A stretch of 64,000 nt of DNA from positions 1 to 64,000 of the forward strand of contig SFTJ01000004.1 of the NCBI GenBank assembly GCA_004563195.1, read 5' to 3'. Positions 51,787-60,428 of the stretch are shown piece by piece (within the stretch, counting starts at the first letter, position 1; each line of letters starts with the position of its first letter). The notes beneath the pieces are model-generated. The model had not been told where the DNA came from and did no database searches. It saw only the letters and a program-made list of their open reading frames with translations. This stretch comes from a bacterium (GTDB taxonomy: Bacteria > Bacteroidota > Bacteroidia > Bacteroidales > Muribaculaceae). A program made the position numbers and the translations under genes.

Positions 51787-53382
51787 TTATTGTTTCTGTT
51801 TTCCGGATGCACCTTCTTCATCGAGCCCGAAGCAGTGCAGCACAGCCTGGCGTATGGCTTTTGCCTCGCGCCCGTTGTGCTTGAGTATGTTGAGAATGGT
51901 CTTGATATATTCATCTTTATTCTTCAATCCGCACAACTGAGCCACGCCGCACTGGGTGAGCATGGTCTTCTCGTTGAATACGCGCAGCACCATATCGTAG
52001 TTGTTGGTGTCGGAATATGATTTGAAGCATTGGCATATATCTTCATACATCTCGCGGGGCTTAATCTCATTGATGAGAAATATCATGTGCTTCTCGAGTG
52101 CAGTGATGTCTTCGAAGCGCTTATCGATGCGCACCTCCACATTGCGCTTCACGCGATGTCGCACATGCTCGAGTGCCTGCTCGGTCTGGTCGGCGCGAAA
52201 CATGCTCAGCACATTGCGCTTAACGCGTGCAAACACGCGCTCTTCGTCGCACTGCCTGTAGCGAGCCACGGCGCGTATCACACCTTCGAGCAGAAGTATG
52301 TTTTCCACCTCTGCCACATTAGGCACAAATATTCGTTTGTTGCGCAGATATTTCACCTCGCCCTCGTCGCGGCGGTCGCGGTCCACTATGCCGCGGCTGT
52401 CGAGGTTGTGAAACGACTGCAGCTGATTGAACGACCGTGTGGCTTCTATCACCTTGTCGCAGCTGCCCATAGGCTTCACGGTGTATTCCTTAAACACGAG
52501 TGTATACAATTTCGAGTCGATGCTATGCACGCTGTCGCCTTCGATAAAAAGTATAGGTTTGCGGCTGCCGAGCAGGTCTACATACAGTTCCTCGCTTAAT
52601 TCCTCGCCGGGATTGACAAATTCGTAGTCCCACGACTCGTGAGCCACATCGAACGATTTCACCCAGATGCACTTATTATCGATGCGCGAAGTGGCAAACT
52701 GCACATCGTGGGTGCTGTAGACAAAGGTGCAGTCGGGGCGCATCTCTTCTATTTCGTTCCACAGCGACTGTATAAGGCTCGGGTGGATAAATATCTCGGG
52801 ATCGTCTACCATCACCAACGCATTGTCTGGCGCATAGAGGGCGGCTCCTATGTAGTAGAGGGCGGCTTTCTCGCCGTCGCTCAACCGCAGGGTGGAATAG
52901 GGATTCTCGTCAAGGTCGTTCTTGATGAGCAGTCGGGCTCCGTCACGCAAAATCTTGTTTTTGGGAAATATGGCTTGCCACACATGCACCAAGGTGTCGA
53001 GTTTGGTGCGTGGCGGAAGGGTCTCATTGCCTCCGAGCAGCATACTGCTCTTGTAGCCTATGAGTTCCATAAATTCGTCGCTCATCAGCAGCACCACCAA
53101 GCGTTCGAATTCGGTGTTTGCCTTGCTCTCAAACATCTGATTGGCTTTCAGCAAGTCGTTATAACGGCTCTCTATGCTTCCGGGCATGATGTTGTGATAG
53201 GTCTCGGAATGTATTCCCTTGAGCGCCGACATGCGATAAGCGCGGTCGCCGAAACTTTGCAACAACTTGTTGCAAAATCGGCTCTTGCCTGCACCGTTGG
53301 CTCCTATCACGGTTATCTGGTTGCCATTGGTAACCATTGTCTGCTCTTGGCCGTCTTGTCGTTGGGGCAACTTTATTTCCAT
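51787..53382 (-). CDS. ATPase fused to a DUF4435/TOPRIM-like domain (PARIS/OLD-like)
   Basis: A 531-aa protein in one frame. The N-terminal ABC-type ATPase has Walker A VIGANGAGKSRF (about 25-36), the signature LRLSDGEKAALYYIG (about 166-180), Walker B NALVMVDDPEIFIHPS (about 187-202) and a switch His in YSTHDVQFA (about 223). A TOPRIM-like half follows, with the Glu in PILFIEGDS (about 273-281) and an Asp pair in GIVDRDRRDE (about 331-340), as in DUF4435 nucleases. This is the AriA-AriB layout of the PARIS anti-phage system in a single chain, or an OLD relative. No toxin, methylase or mobile element adjoins it. A housekeeping DNA-repair ATPase remains possible. Confidence 0.72.
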   Translation of the reverse strand: MEIKLPQRQDGQEQTMVTNGNQITVIGANGAGKSRFCNKLLQSFGDRAYRMSALKGIHSETYHNIMPGSIESRYNDLLKANQMFESKANTEFERLVVLLMSDEFMELIGYKSSMLLGGNETLPPRTKLDTLVHVWQAIFPKNKILRDGARLLIKNDLDENPYSTLRLSDGEKAALYYIGAALYAPDNALVMVDDPEIFIHPSLIQSLWNEIEEMRPDCTFVYSTHDVQFATSRIDNKCIWVKSFDVAHESWDYEFVNPGEELSEELYVDLLGSRKPILFIEGDSVHSIDSKLYTLVFKEYTVKPMGSCDKVIEATRSFNQLQSFHNLDSRGIVDRDRRDEGEVKYLRNKRIFVPNVAEVENILLLEGVIRAVARYRQCDEERVFARVKRNVLSMFRADQTEQALEHVRHRVKRNVEVRIDKRFEDITALEKHMIFLINEIKPREMYEDICQCFKSYSDTNNYDMVLRVFNEKTMLTQCGVAQLCGLKNKDEYIKTILNILKHNGREAKAIRQAVLHCFGLDEEGASGKQKQ

Positions 53383-53575
53383 AGTCGTTATTCTATTGTG
53401 GAGTGTATCGTGGTTTTCTGTTATCTACTCACGAAGTTACATCTTTCTCGCCGCAATTCAAAGTTGTTATCGGATTTTTGACCTCCCATTTTACCTTTAT
53501 TATCACTTTTTGCGAAAATTATTGCTACATATCATTTACAACCGAGCTAAATTAATCATTATTAAGCCCACCCGA

Positions 53576-53607
53576 TTTGCATAAATTGTTAGCATACATT
53601 AAATTTG
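53576..53607 (+). promoter_or_regulatory. Promoter of the phosphodiesterase gene
   Basis: TTTG (53576-53579), 20 bases, TAAATTTG (53600-53607): a full match to the Bacteroidetes consensus. The leader is about 80 nt. The remaining 313-bp gap is AT-rich with no other signal. Confidence 0.65.
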
Positions 53608-53695
53608 CATTGCAACATACTATAGCGACTAAATCAATTATTTTATTATCACCCATCTTCTGCGCCAACACAGAAGTGGCATTCAAAAATCTATA

Positions 53696-54214
53696 GTGAA
53701 GCGAATAGGCATTTTATCCGACACTCATTCCTACTGGGATGACCGCTACGCCAAGTATTTCGAGCACTGCGACGAAATATGGCATGCAGGCGACATCGGC
53801 GACGAAGCGATTATCGACCGTCTCGAAACTATTGCGCCCGTGGTGCGTGCCGTGTATGGCAACATCGATGGCGCAAACTTGCGCCGCCGCCTCCGCCCGA
53901 TGGAAATATTCACCACCGACGGCGTGAAGGTGGTGCTCACTCACATCGGCGGTTATCCCGGACATTATGCCCCGGGCATTCGCTCTCGCCTCGACATCTC
54001 GATGCCGCAACTATTTGTCGACGGGCACTCACACATACTCAAGATTATGCCCGACCGCGAGTTCAACCTGCTTCACATCAACCCCGGCGCCGCCGGTAAG
54101 CAGGGTTGGCAGACGGTGAGAACTCTGGTGATTATCACCATCGACGCCGGTGCAGTGAAGGATGCCGAAGTGATAGAACTCGCCGACCCTCCGACGAATA
54201 AGCCCCGAAAATAA
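53696..54214 (+). CDS. YfcE-type metallophosphoesterase
   Basis: Calcineurin-like phosphodiesterase of 172 aa, started by GTG (no nearer ATG precedes the metal motif). The metal-binding set is complete: GILSDTHSYWD (about 4-14), HAGDIGD (about 31-37), YGNIDG (about 54-59), LTHIGGYPGHY (about 81) and VDGHSH (about 108). The family hydrolyses phosphodiesters such as cyclic nucleotides, but the substrate is unknown. It is followed by a small lipoprotein gene 51 bases later. Confidence 0.9.
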   Translation: MKRIGILSDTHSYWDDRYAKYFEHCDEIWHAGDIGDEAIIDRLETIAPVVRAVYGNIDGANLRRRLRPMEIFTTDGVKVVLTHIGGYPGHYAPGIRSRLDISMPQLFVDGHSHILKIMPDREFNLLHINPGAAGKQGWQTVRTLVIITIDAGAVKDAEVIELADPPTNKPRK

Positions 54215-54265
54215 GGGCAATACTTAGAGATTAGAATCATTAACTCAATTATAATACTTGGCATT

Positions 54266-54775
54266 ATGACAAGACTTTTTCTTAATACTCTCCGAGCAAT
54301 AGCAGCATGCGCCGTATGCGCGCTCTCGCTTTCGTCGTGCCACACCACCGAAGAAAACTATAAGGCATCCTACGATATAGCAGTTCAAAAATCTCGCCAA
54401 GGCATAGGCGAGGAGGCTTACAACAAAATCGAAGCCGAAAAGCATCAAGCCACCGACGTAATCAACGGCGACTCGGTGCGAATAGTGAACCGTTATGTGG
54501 GATATATCGACGTTTCACGCGAGGAAACCAAACTCTACAGCGTGATTCTCGCCGAATTCAAGCAGCGAGCCAACGCCCGCTCGATGCGCGACCGCCTCAT
54601 TGCTAAAGGTCACAAATCCTATGTACTCTACTATGCCACCGACAAACTCTATTATGTGGTGGTAGAGGGCTTCGACACCGCCGAGGAGGCTGCCGCATTT
54701 ATCCACGATGCCGACAAAAAGGTGAAGATGAAAGTCAACTTAAGCAAACTATGGATTTTGAAACGTCTATATTAA
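54266..54775 (+). CDS. Small lipoprotein with SPOR-like domain
   Basis: A 169-aa protein with a lipoprotein signal (LSLSSC, Cys about 28). The C-terminal part (YSVILAEFKQRANARSMRDRLIAKGHKSYVLYYATDKLYYVVVEGFDTAEEAAAFI, about 91-146) has the alternating pattern of SPOR domains, which bind peptidoglycan at the division site. The 3' end overlaps the next gene by 25 bases in another frame, so the two are translationally coupled. Confidence 0.78.
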   Translation: MTRLFLNTLRAIAACAVCALSLSSCHTTEENYKASYDIAVQKSRQGIGEEAYNKIEAEKHQATDVINGDSVRIVNRYVGYIDVSREETKLYSVILAEFKQRANARSMRDRLIAKGHKSYVLYYATDKLYYVVVEGFDTAEEAAAFIHDADKKVKMKVNLSKLWILKRLY

Positions 54776-55284
54776 AACTGCTTCAAGAATCATTTGCATC
54801 GATAGGCGTCGATGGCTCCTTCCGTGAGCATTACACTCGCGTCTACTTCAATGCCATGACTCACTTCGTGGAGCTCGAAGGCGACATCCCCGCCGGCATC
54901 ATGCAGATGCTGCGCTTTGAGGACAGCCGGGGCTTGCGAGGCGGCTATTTCTATGGACTTTTCACACTTCCTCAGTTTCGCTGCCGCGGCATTGGGCGCG
55001 GCTTGATTTCCGATGCTATTGCCACTCTCTACTGCGACTCGTTCGACTACGTAGTGCTAATCCCGCACAGCGCAGAATCGATGCGCTGGTATCGTAAAGT
55101 GGGCTTCGAAACCATCGCCGACAATCACATCTCGGTGCTCGGATTCGATGGCACCAACCTAACCACCGGCAAGGACAACAGCCTCCCCGCCATGTACTAC
55201 GCCCTCCACGACAACTTCGACCAAATCCCCACCGACAACGTCATCAAAATCCCGCAACAAGACTGCTTCGACTTCGAGTTTTAA
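54751..55284 (+). CDS. GNAT-family N-acetyltransferase
   Basis: A 177-aa protein. The acyl-CoA loop FTLPQFRCRGIGRGLISDAIA (about 71-91) and the terminal SAESMRWYRKVGFETI block (about 109-124) define a GNAT. The substrate is unknown. The ATG lies inside the end of the preceding lipoprotein gene. The tail of about 45 residues after the GNAT core is less conserved. Confidence 0.85.
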   Translation: MDFETSILKLLQESFASIGVDGSFREHYTRVYFNAMTHFVELEGDIPAGIMQMLRFEDSRGLRGGYFYGLFTLPQFRCRGIGRGLISDAIATLYCDSFDYVVLIPHSAESMRWYRKVGFETIADNHISVLGFDGTNLTTGKDNSLPAMYYALHDNFDQIPTDNVIKIPQQDCFDFEF

Positions 55285-55351
55285 GCCACAAATACCGCCG
55301 CAGGCATTTTTCTTACCTCTATTATGACGATGATAATTAGGGATAATTTGC

Positions 55352-55359
55352 TATCTTTG
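55352..55359 (+). promoter_or_regulatory. Candidate -7 element for the TIGR02757 gene
   Basis: TATCTTTG matches TAnnTTTG exactly, 46 bases before the ATG. The -33 is not clear. Confidence 0.45.
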
Positions 55360-55405
55360 CACTGCAATATTACCATATAAATTTTAACCCATTCCACTCA
55401 GCGCA

Positions 55406-56197
55406 ATGAACGACAGCGATTTTCAAAGTCTGAAACAATTTCTCGACAGTGAGGCGTTTCGCATCAATCACCCCGATTTTATCGCCAACGACCCGGTGCA
55501 GTTTCCGCGCCGATTCGAACGCTTGCAGGACATCGAGGTGGTGGCGTTTCTCTCGGCTGCCATCGCTTGGGGCAAACGAAAAATGATTTGCAACAATTGC
55601 GAAAAAATGCTCTCGATAATGGAGAACCAACCTCTCGACTATATCCTCGACGAGGCTTATGAGGCTCTCCCCGACATAAATATTCATCGCACTTTCTTTG
55701 CCCGCGACTTTAAATATATGCTTCGCGGTTTTAACCGAATATTTCGCCACTATGGCTCGCTACACGACTTTGCTGCGGCTCACCATGTGGGCGAAAGTGA
55801 AACTCCTTCGTGGCGCCTTGTGGAACTGATGCAGGGCGAATTTTCCACCGCCAATGAGGGCAACACCAATTCGCAATGCTTGCCCACTCAACTGCGAAAC
55901 ACTGCTCTGAAACGCATCAATATGGCTCTGCGTTGGCTGGTGCGCAACGATGGCATAGTAGACCTGGGCGTGTGGACCGGAATAAAGCCTTCGCAACTCT
56001 TTATACCGCTCGATGTGCATGTGGGCGACACGGCTCGCGCATTGGGCATCATCACTCGTCGCGCCAACGACAAACGCACCGTGCTCGAACTCACCGAGGT
56101 GTTGCGCACTATGCGGCCCGACGACCCGGTTATCTACGATTTTGCTCTCTTCGGTATTGGAATAGGTGATAAATATCTGCACCCTACTATTGAATAA
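55406..56197 (+). CDS. TIGR02757 (DUF2400) family protein
   Basis: A 263-aa protein of a widely conserved but uncharacterised family. Typical features are VVAFLSAAIAWGKRKMICNN (about 50-69), RTFFARDFKYMLRGFNRIF (about 95-113) and NMALRWLVRNDGIVDLGVW (about 171-189), then the last block RPDDPVIYDFALFGIG. Helix-rich and DNA-glycosylase-like in overall layout, but I assign no function. It is followed by a MalY-type gene 24 bases later. Confidence 0.88.
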   Translation: MNDSDFQSLKQFLDSEAFRINHPDFIANDPVQFPRRFERLQDIEVVAFLSAAIAWGKRKMICNNCEKMLSIMENQPLDYILDEAYEALPDINIHRTFFARDFKYMLRGFNRIFRHYGSLHDFAAAHHVGESETPSWRLVELMQGEFSTANEGNTNSQCLPTQLRNTALKRINMALRWLVRNDGIVDLGVWTGIKPSQLFIPLDVHVGDTARALGIITRRANDKRTVLELTEVLRTMRPDDPVIYDFALFGIGIGDKYLHPTIE

Positions 56198-56221
56198 CCA
56201 TCTCATCGTAACACATTGATT

Positions 56222-57421
56222 ATGAAATACAACTTCGATAAAATAGTAGACCGCCGCCAAGTGGCTACAGTGAAATATGGCAAATGCGCCGACGTTTTCG
56301 GCACCGACGATGTCACGCCGCTTTGGGTGGCTGATATGGATTTTGAGGTTTGCCCCGCCATCAGCGAGGCTCTTATGGAGCGCTTTAAACATACTGTCTA
56401 CGGCTACTCTATGCCCACCGATGAATTTTGGCAGTCGATTATCGACTGGGAAGCGCGTCGCAACAATTTTCATTTCACTCGCGAGGACTTGACATTTGTG
56501 CCGGGAATAGTGCGTGGCATAGCTTATGCGGTGAACTATTTCACCTCGCCGGGCGACAAAATAGTGATACAACAACCTGTGTATCACCCGTTTCGTAATG
56601 TCTCAGTGGGCAATCGCCGATTGGTGGTGAGCAACGACCTTGTTGAAGCCGCCGATGGTTCATACCGTATGAATCTCGACCATTTGGAACAAATATTTGC
56701 CGAAGAGCATCCTCGAATGATGATTCTCTGCAACCCTCACAACCCTATAGGCATAGCCTGGGATGCCGCCACTCTTGCCCAAATAGCGCGAATGGCCAAG
56801 CTCTACGGCGTGATAGTGCTCAGCGATGAAATTCACAGCGACCTCGTGCTGCGTGGCAAGCAGCACTGCACTTTTACCAATTCGTGCCCCGAAGCTCAAG
56901 AGGTGGGCATCACGTTCGGCGCCCCGTCGAAAACATTTAACATTGCCGGAATAGTAAGCAGTTGGTGTGTTATCAAGAACCCCGAGTTGCGCAAAGGATT
57001 TTTCGAATGGATGGAGGTAAACGAATTCAGCGACCCCACTTTTATGGCATGCATAGCCACCGAAGCAGCCTATCGCCACGGCGAAGAATGGCTCGAGCAG
57101 GCAAAACGCTACATTGAAGACAACATCGACTTTGTGGCAGACTTCTGCCACGAGCACATTCCCGGCGTGCGAGCCATCAAACCCGAAGCATCGTTTTTGA
57201 TGTGGCTCGACTGCCGCTCGCTCGGTCTCGATGCCGATGCGCTCAATCGCCTATTTATCCATAAGGCTCATCTGGGGCTCAATCGCGGCGATATGTTCGG
57301 CGCCAAAGGTGCAGGATTTATGCGATTCAACATAGCCACACAGCGCTCAGTCCTCGCCCAAGCCCTACAAAACCTCGCCAAAGCCATAAATGAACTACAA
57401 AGCGAGTGCATAAGCAGGTGA
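56222..57421 (+). CDS. MalY/PatB-type PLP-dependent lyase (cystathionine beta-lyase)
   Basis: A 399-aa fold-type I PLP enzyme, started at the ATG at 56222. The characteristic N-terminus LWVADMDFEVCPAISEAL (about 37-54), the MILCNPHNPIGIAWD motif (about 161-175) and the PLP lysine in FGAPSKTFNIAGI (about 233-245) are those of the MalY/PatB group. It cleaves C-S bonds of cystathionine or cysteine conjugates. It may be transcribed with the TIGR02757 gene. Confidence 0.9.
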   Translation: MKYNFDKIVDRRQVATVKYGKCADVFGTDDVTPLWVADMDFEVCPAISEALMERFKHTVYGYSMPTDEFWQSIIDWEARRNNFHFTREDLTFVPGIVRGIAYAVNYFTSPGDKIVIQQPVYHPFRNVSVGNRRLVVSNDLVEAADGSYRMNLDHLEQIFAEEHPRMMILCNPHNPIGIAWDAATLAQIARMAKLYGVIVLSDEIHSDLVLRGKQHCTFTNSCPEAQEVGITFGAPSKTFNIAGIVSSWCVIKNPELRKGFFEWMEVNEFSDPTFMACIATEAAYRHGEEWLEQAKRYIEDNIDFVADFCHEHIPGVRAIKPEASFLMWLDCRSLGLDADALNRLFIHKAHLGLNRGDMFGAKGAGFMRFNIATQRSVLAQALQNLAKAINELQSECISR

Positions 57422-57440
57422 TTATCAGCCGCGATTTTTA

Positions 57441-57541
57441 GGCATCACATTGGCGGTGATGCGGTTATTCGGCAACTTCGTTGCGGTTAAAAGGCGGCGT
57501 TGCCGCGGTTATTAGTCATCACTTTGATGGTGATGCGGTTA
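57441..57541. repeat. Palindromic module array, locus 3
   Basis: Four modules in the opposite orientation to loci 1 and 2: A, C, B, A (GGCATCAC..GGTGATGC, GGCAACTTCGTTGC, GGCGGCGTTGCCGC, then a variant A). Each ends in GGTTA, the complement of the TAACC seen at the other loci. It lies between the convergent MalY-type and transglutaminase-like genes. Confidence 0.88.
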
Positions 57542-57744
57542 TATGTTGCGATTATTTTGCGTGCGAAGGTATCCAACCTGAAAGGTTGAATGCCGAGGGC
57601 TTTAGCCCGAGTGCTCGTAGCCGGGAGTGGAGCATCAGCGCAACCCCCAGGAATGCCGACCTCCCCAAGAAAAGCGAAGGACGCGAAAGCAGCCGCCGAG
57701 GAAGCCGATTTTCACATCATCCGCACGCTGAATGGTGGATGATA
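57542..57744. repeat. Structured non-coding block beside array 3
   Basis: Begins with a GTTGCGATTATTTTGCGTGCGAAGG-like stretch shared with locus 2, then small hairpins CAACCT-GAA-AGGTTG (57574-57588) and GGGCTTTAGCCC (57597-57608), then a GC-richer stretch of about 130 nt without a convincing gene. It looks like part of a dispersed non-coding element. Confidence 0.6.
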
Positions 57745-58965
57745 TCATTCCGGCGCGGCCCAGAACCAATCGGCATCGCAGGTGGCTTTCTCTACCTTAA
57801 AACCGGTGATATTGGCATTCTCGGGCAGCAAGGTGATGCTGTGGCTGACATTCTGCTCGGTACCGAAGCCATAGTGAGTGCTTATCTCTATGGCATAGAG
57901 GTTTTTTGTCATATATTCATCGAGGTAATATTCCTTGGTCGACTTGGTTTCGTTGTTCCAATTAGCTTCCTCATTAAGCACATAGGGAAGTCCTGCCAGA
58001 CGGCGCTCACGCACCTCTTTCACGCCCAGCAGATTGCCGTTCTCGTCGGTAATCCAGGCATTATGGGTGGGGTCAATCCAAATCCAACGCTTGAGTGTGC
58101 GGCTATACACCACATTTATCACATGGCAATCACTCTTGTAGTCGCGTGGGAAACAAGTGATAAATCGCGACTTGAAACCCATAGCGAGGAAGCACTCATT
58201 GAGCACTGTGGCGAGTCCGCGGCAATTAAGCCCACGCGAACCGTCGGCACATGCTCGGTCGAGGTCGATGGCATTCATCGCTCCGGGATTGCTGTGCATG
58301 CCATCGTGGCGTATGCGATTGTGTATAAAGGTGAGTATTCGCTTGATTTTTGATATCTCATCGCCACCGGCAGCCACGCTGTCGAGACGGAAATGACGCC
58401 GCACCATCTCGAGTCCCGGATTCGAAGCATCGGCATAAGTGATGCGAGGCAATGTGTCGCGTCGCTCACTCACTTTATAGGATCCGCCTCGGTGTAGAAT
58501 ATACTCATAGTCGAAATTATCGCGCATATCGTTCAACAACTGCTCAAAGCGTTTGTCGCCGCGAATGTTAATGAGGTCGTTATCTTGCGCAGCATGCTTA
58601 TAGTTGTGCCAACCGTTTTCGTAAGCTATCGACAAACATTCGAGAGCCTTATCTACCTTGTTTTCAAGAGAATACATGCAAGCCGCATCGTAATGCAGAT
58701 TACCTTTAATGCCTCGATATCCTTCGCTAAACTCCGCTTTAAGGCTATCGGGCATACTCTCGTTAAGAGCAATCATATCGGTCATCAGTCGCTCCGCTTC
58801 GGCATAGTCTTTCTTGTTGTAGAGGGCTTCATTGTATTCGGCATAATGTGATTGTATCTTTTGCCCTATTTGCCCAAGCACTTCCTGCGCCGATTGTGCT
58901 TCGGCTCCAAACACCGCTGCCGTTACCATTATGGCAGCTATCAGTTTTCGTAACATGGTATTCAT
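57745..58965 (-). CDS. Secreted transglutaminase-like protein with TPR-like region
   Basis: A 406-aa protein from the ATG at 58965 (another ATG at 58956; the frame extends further). A signal peptide ends near FGAEAQ. The region of about 30-150 has TPR-like helices (DYAEAERLMTDMIALNESMP, YDAACMYSLENKVDKALECLSIAYENGW). A transglutaminase/protease core follows, with GLNCRGLATVLNECFLAMGF (catalytic Cys, about 240), CHVINVVYS (His, about 275) and WIWIDPTHNAW (Asp, about 290). It probably acts in the periplasm on peptides or peptidoglycan, which is inference. It lies 35 bases downstream of the symporter gene. Confidence 0.82.
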   Translation of the reverse strand: MNTMLRKLIAAIMVTAAVFGAEAQSAQEVLGQIGQKIQSHYAEYNEALYNKKDYAEAERLMTDMIALNESMPDSLKAEFSEGYRGIKGNLHYDAACMYSLENKVDKALECLSIAYENGWHNYKHAAQDNDLINIRGDKRFEQLLNDMRDNFDYEYILHRGGSYKVSERRDTLPRITYADASNPGLEMVRRHFRLDSVAAGGDEISKIKRILTFIHNRIRHDGMHSNPGAMNAIDLDRACADGSRGLNCRGLATVLNECFLAMGFKSRFITCFPRDYKSDCHVINVVYSRTLKRWIWIDPTHNAWITDENGNLLGVKEVRERRLAGLPYVLNEEANWNNETKSTKEYYLDEYMTKNLYAIEISTHYGFGTEQNVSHSITLLPENANITGFKVEKATCDADWFWAAPE

Positions 58966-59000
58966 CTTATATATATTAATAAATAAAATATTGTCTCGCA

Positions 59001-60209
59001 CTACTGCTTGTCGTGAAATCGCTGCATAATCACGGCGCATGAGGCATCGCCGGTAATCGACATTGTGGTGCGCGCCATGTCTACTATGCGGTCTATTCCG
59101 GCGGCTATGGCTACACCCTCTATGGGTATGCCTGCCGATGCAAACACCATTGCCATCAGCGCCAACGACCCGCCCGGAACGCCCGGCGTACCTATCGAAG
59201 CTATTGTTGCCGACATGGCTATGGCAAAATATTGATGCATATTAAGGTCGATGCCGCAACAGGTGGCAATAAACACCGATGTCACGCCCAGATAGATAGC
59301 CACGCCGTCCATATTGATGGTGGCACCCAGCGATAGCACAAAACTGCCCAAATCTTTCTTCACGCCCAGTCGCTCGGAGCACTGCATGGTGTAGGGCAAC
59401 GTAGCCACCGACGAGTCGCTCGAAAAAGCAAACAGCATGGCAGGCGCCATCTCGCGAAAAAAGCGTAGCGGACTGATGCGCGCCAGCAGTGCCACGCACA
59501 CGGCATACACCAGCAGGGCATGCAGCACGAAGCACAGATAGTCGGCTCCGATAAGCACTGCATACGAGCCCAACACCTTGGGGCCATTCACTGCCACCAC
59601 GGGCATAAGCATGCAAAACACACCTATGGGCGACAAAGCGAGTATATAGCTCAATATCCTGGTCACCACGGCATTGAGGCTGAGCACCACATCACGCAGC
59701 GGTTTGCCCACCTCGCCCACATGCACTATTGCCACGCCCACAAGCACTGCTATCACTATCACTTGCATCATGCTCATGGTGAAGATGGGCTCAAGTATAT
59801 TTTTGGGGAAGAAATTCACTATCTGGTCGATAAATGTCACTTGCGCCACCTCAGTGGCTGCGCCATCGCTGCTGATGGTTATGATTGGAAAATAGCCTTT
59901 CATCAGCGTGGATATGGTAAGGCCCAGCGCCACCGCCACCACAGTGGTACACATAAAGTAGAGCAATGCGCGAAAACCCAAGCGGCCCACTTTCTTCACA
60001 TCTTGCATATCCATTATGCCGCAAATTATGGAAAACATCACCAGCGGAACCACCACAAATTTCAGCAAATTCAAGAAAATGGTTCCAAATGGCTTAATGT
60101 AGGTTTCGGCAAATTCCACATTGCCTTGCATGGCATACCCCACCAGGCAAGCAAGCACAAGTGCTATAAGTATCTGCACCGTCAGCGACAATTTCAGCAA
60201 TCGTTTCAT
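59001..60209 (-). CDS. Dicarboxylate/amino acid:cation symporter (DAACS family)
   Basis: A 402-aa inner-membrane carrier for glutamate, aspartate, serine or C4-dicarboxylates, with eight membrane helices and two hairpin loops. Signature segments are AFSSDSSVATLPYTM (HP1, about 266-280), GATINMDGVAIYLG (about 298-311), SIGTPGVPGGSLAL (HP2, about 340) and AGIDRIVDMARTTMSITGD (about 369-387). The substrate among these cannot be fixed. The gene is upstream of and probably cotranscribed with the transglutaminase-like gene. Confidence 0.93.
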   Translation of the reverse strand: MKRLLKLSLTVQILIALVLACLVGYAMQGNVEFAETYIKPFGTIFLNLLKFVVVPLVMFSIICGIMDMQDVKKVGRLGFRALLYFMCTTVVAVALGLTISTLMKGYFPIITISSDGAATEVAQVTFIDQIVNFFPKNILEPIFTMSMMQVIVIAVLVGVAIVHVGEVGKPLRDVVLSLNAVVTRILSYILALSPIGVFCMLMPVVAVNGPKVLGSYAVLIGADYLCFVLHALLVYAVCVALLARISPLRFFREMAPAMLFAFSSDSSVATLPYTMQCSERLGVKKDLGSFVLSLGATINMDGVAIYLGVTSVFIATCCGIDLNMHQYFAIAMSATIASIGTPGVPGGSLALMAMVFASAGIPIEGVAIAAGIDRIVDMARTTMSITGDASCAVIMQRFHDKQ

Positions 60210-60272
60210 TCCTTCTGTTCTGCATTTAGGCTATGGTTATTTTAATAATGAGTAAACCATAGTGACTCTTCA

Positions 60273-60280
60273 CAAAGTTA
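60273..60280 (-). promoter_or_regulatory. Candidate -7 element for the symporter gene
   Basis: CAAAGTTA is the reverse complement of TAACTTTG (TAnnTTTG), 64 bases before the ATG. The -33 region has only a partial match. Confidence 0.35.
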
Positions 60281-60356
60281 ACACTATCGACACACTAATT
60301 CATCATTATTTAATAAAAAATTCAAGCTCCTATTCGTGATTTCGACTAATATTTTG

Positions 60357-60364
60357 TAGATTTG
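60357..60364 (+). promoter_or_regulatory. Candidate -7 element for the RelA/SpoT gene
   Basis: TAGATTTG matches TAnnTTTG; TTCG lies 20 bases upstream where TTTG is expected. The leader would be about 58 nt. Confidence 0.45.
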
Positions 60365-60428
60365 TACTTCGTTACCCAAATTCGAGGGAAGATAGATATT
60401 ATAGGCAACACTAAAACATCAAAACTCT

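Noticed and set aside
57481..58353. A 290-codon rightward frame beginning in the module array
   Set aside because: It starts in repeat DNA and runs antisense to the transglutaminase-like gene, so it is a chance frame.
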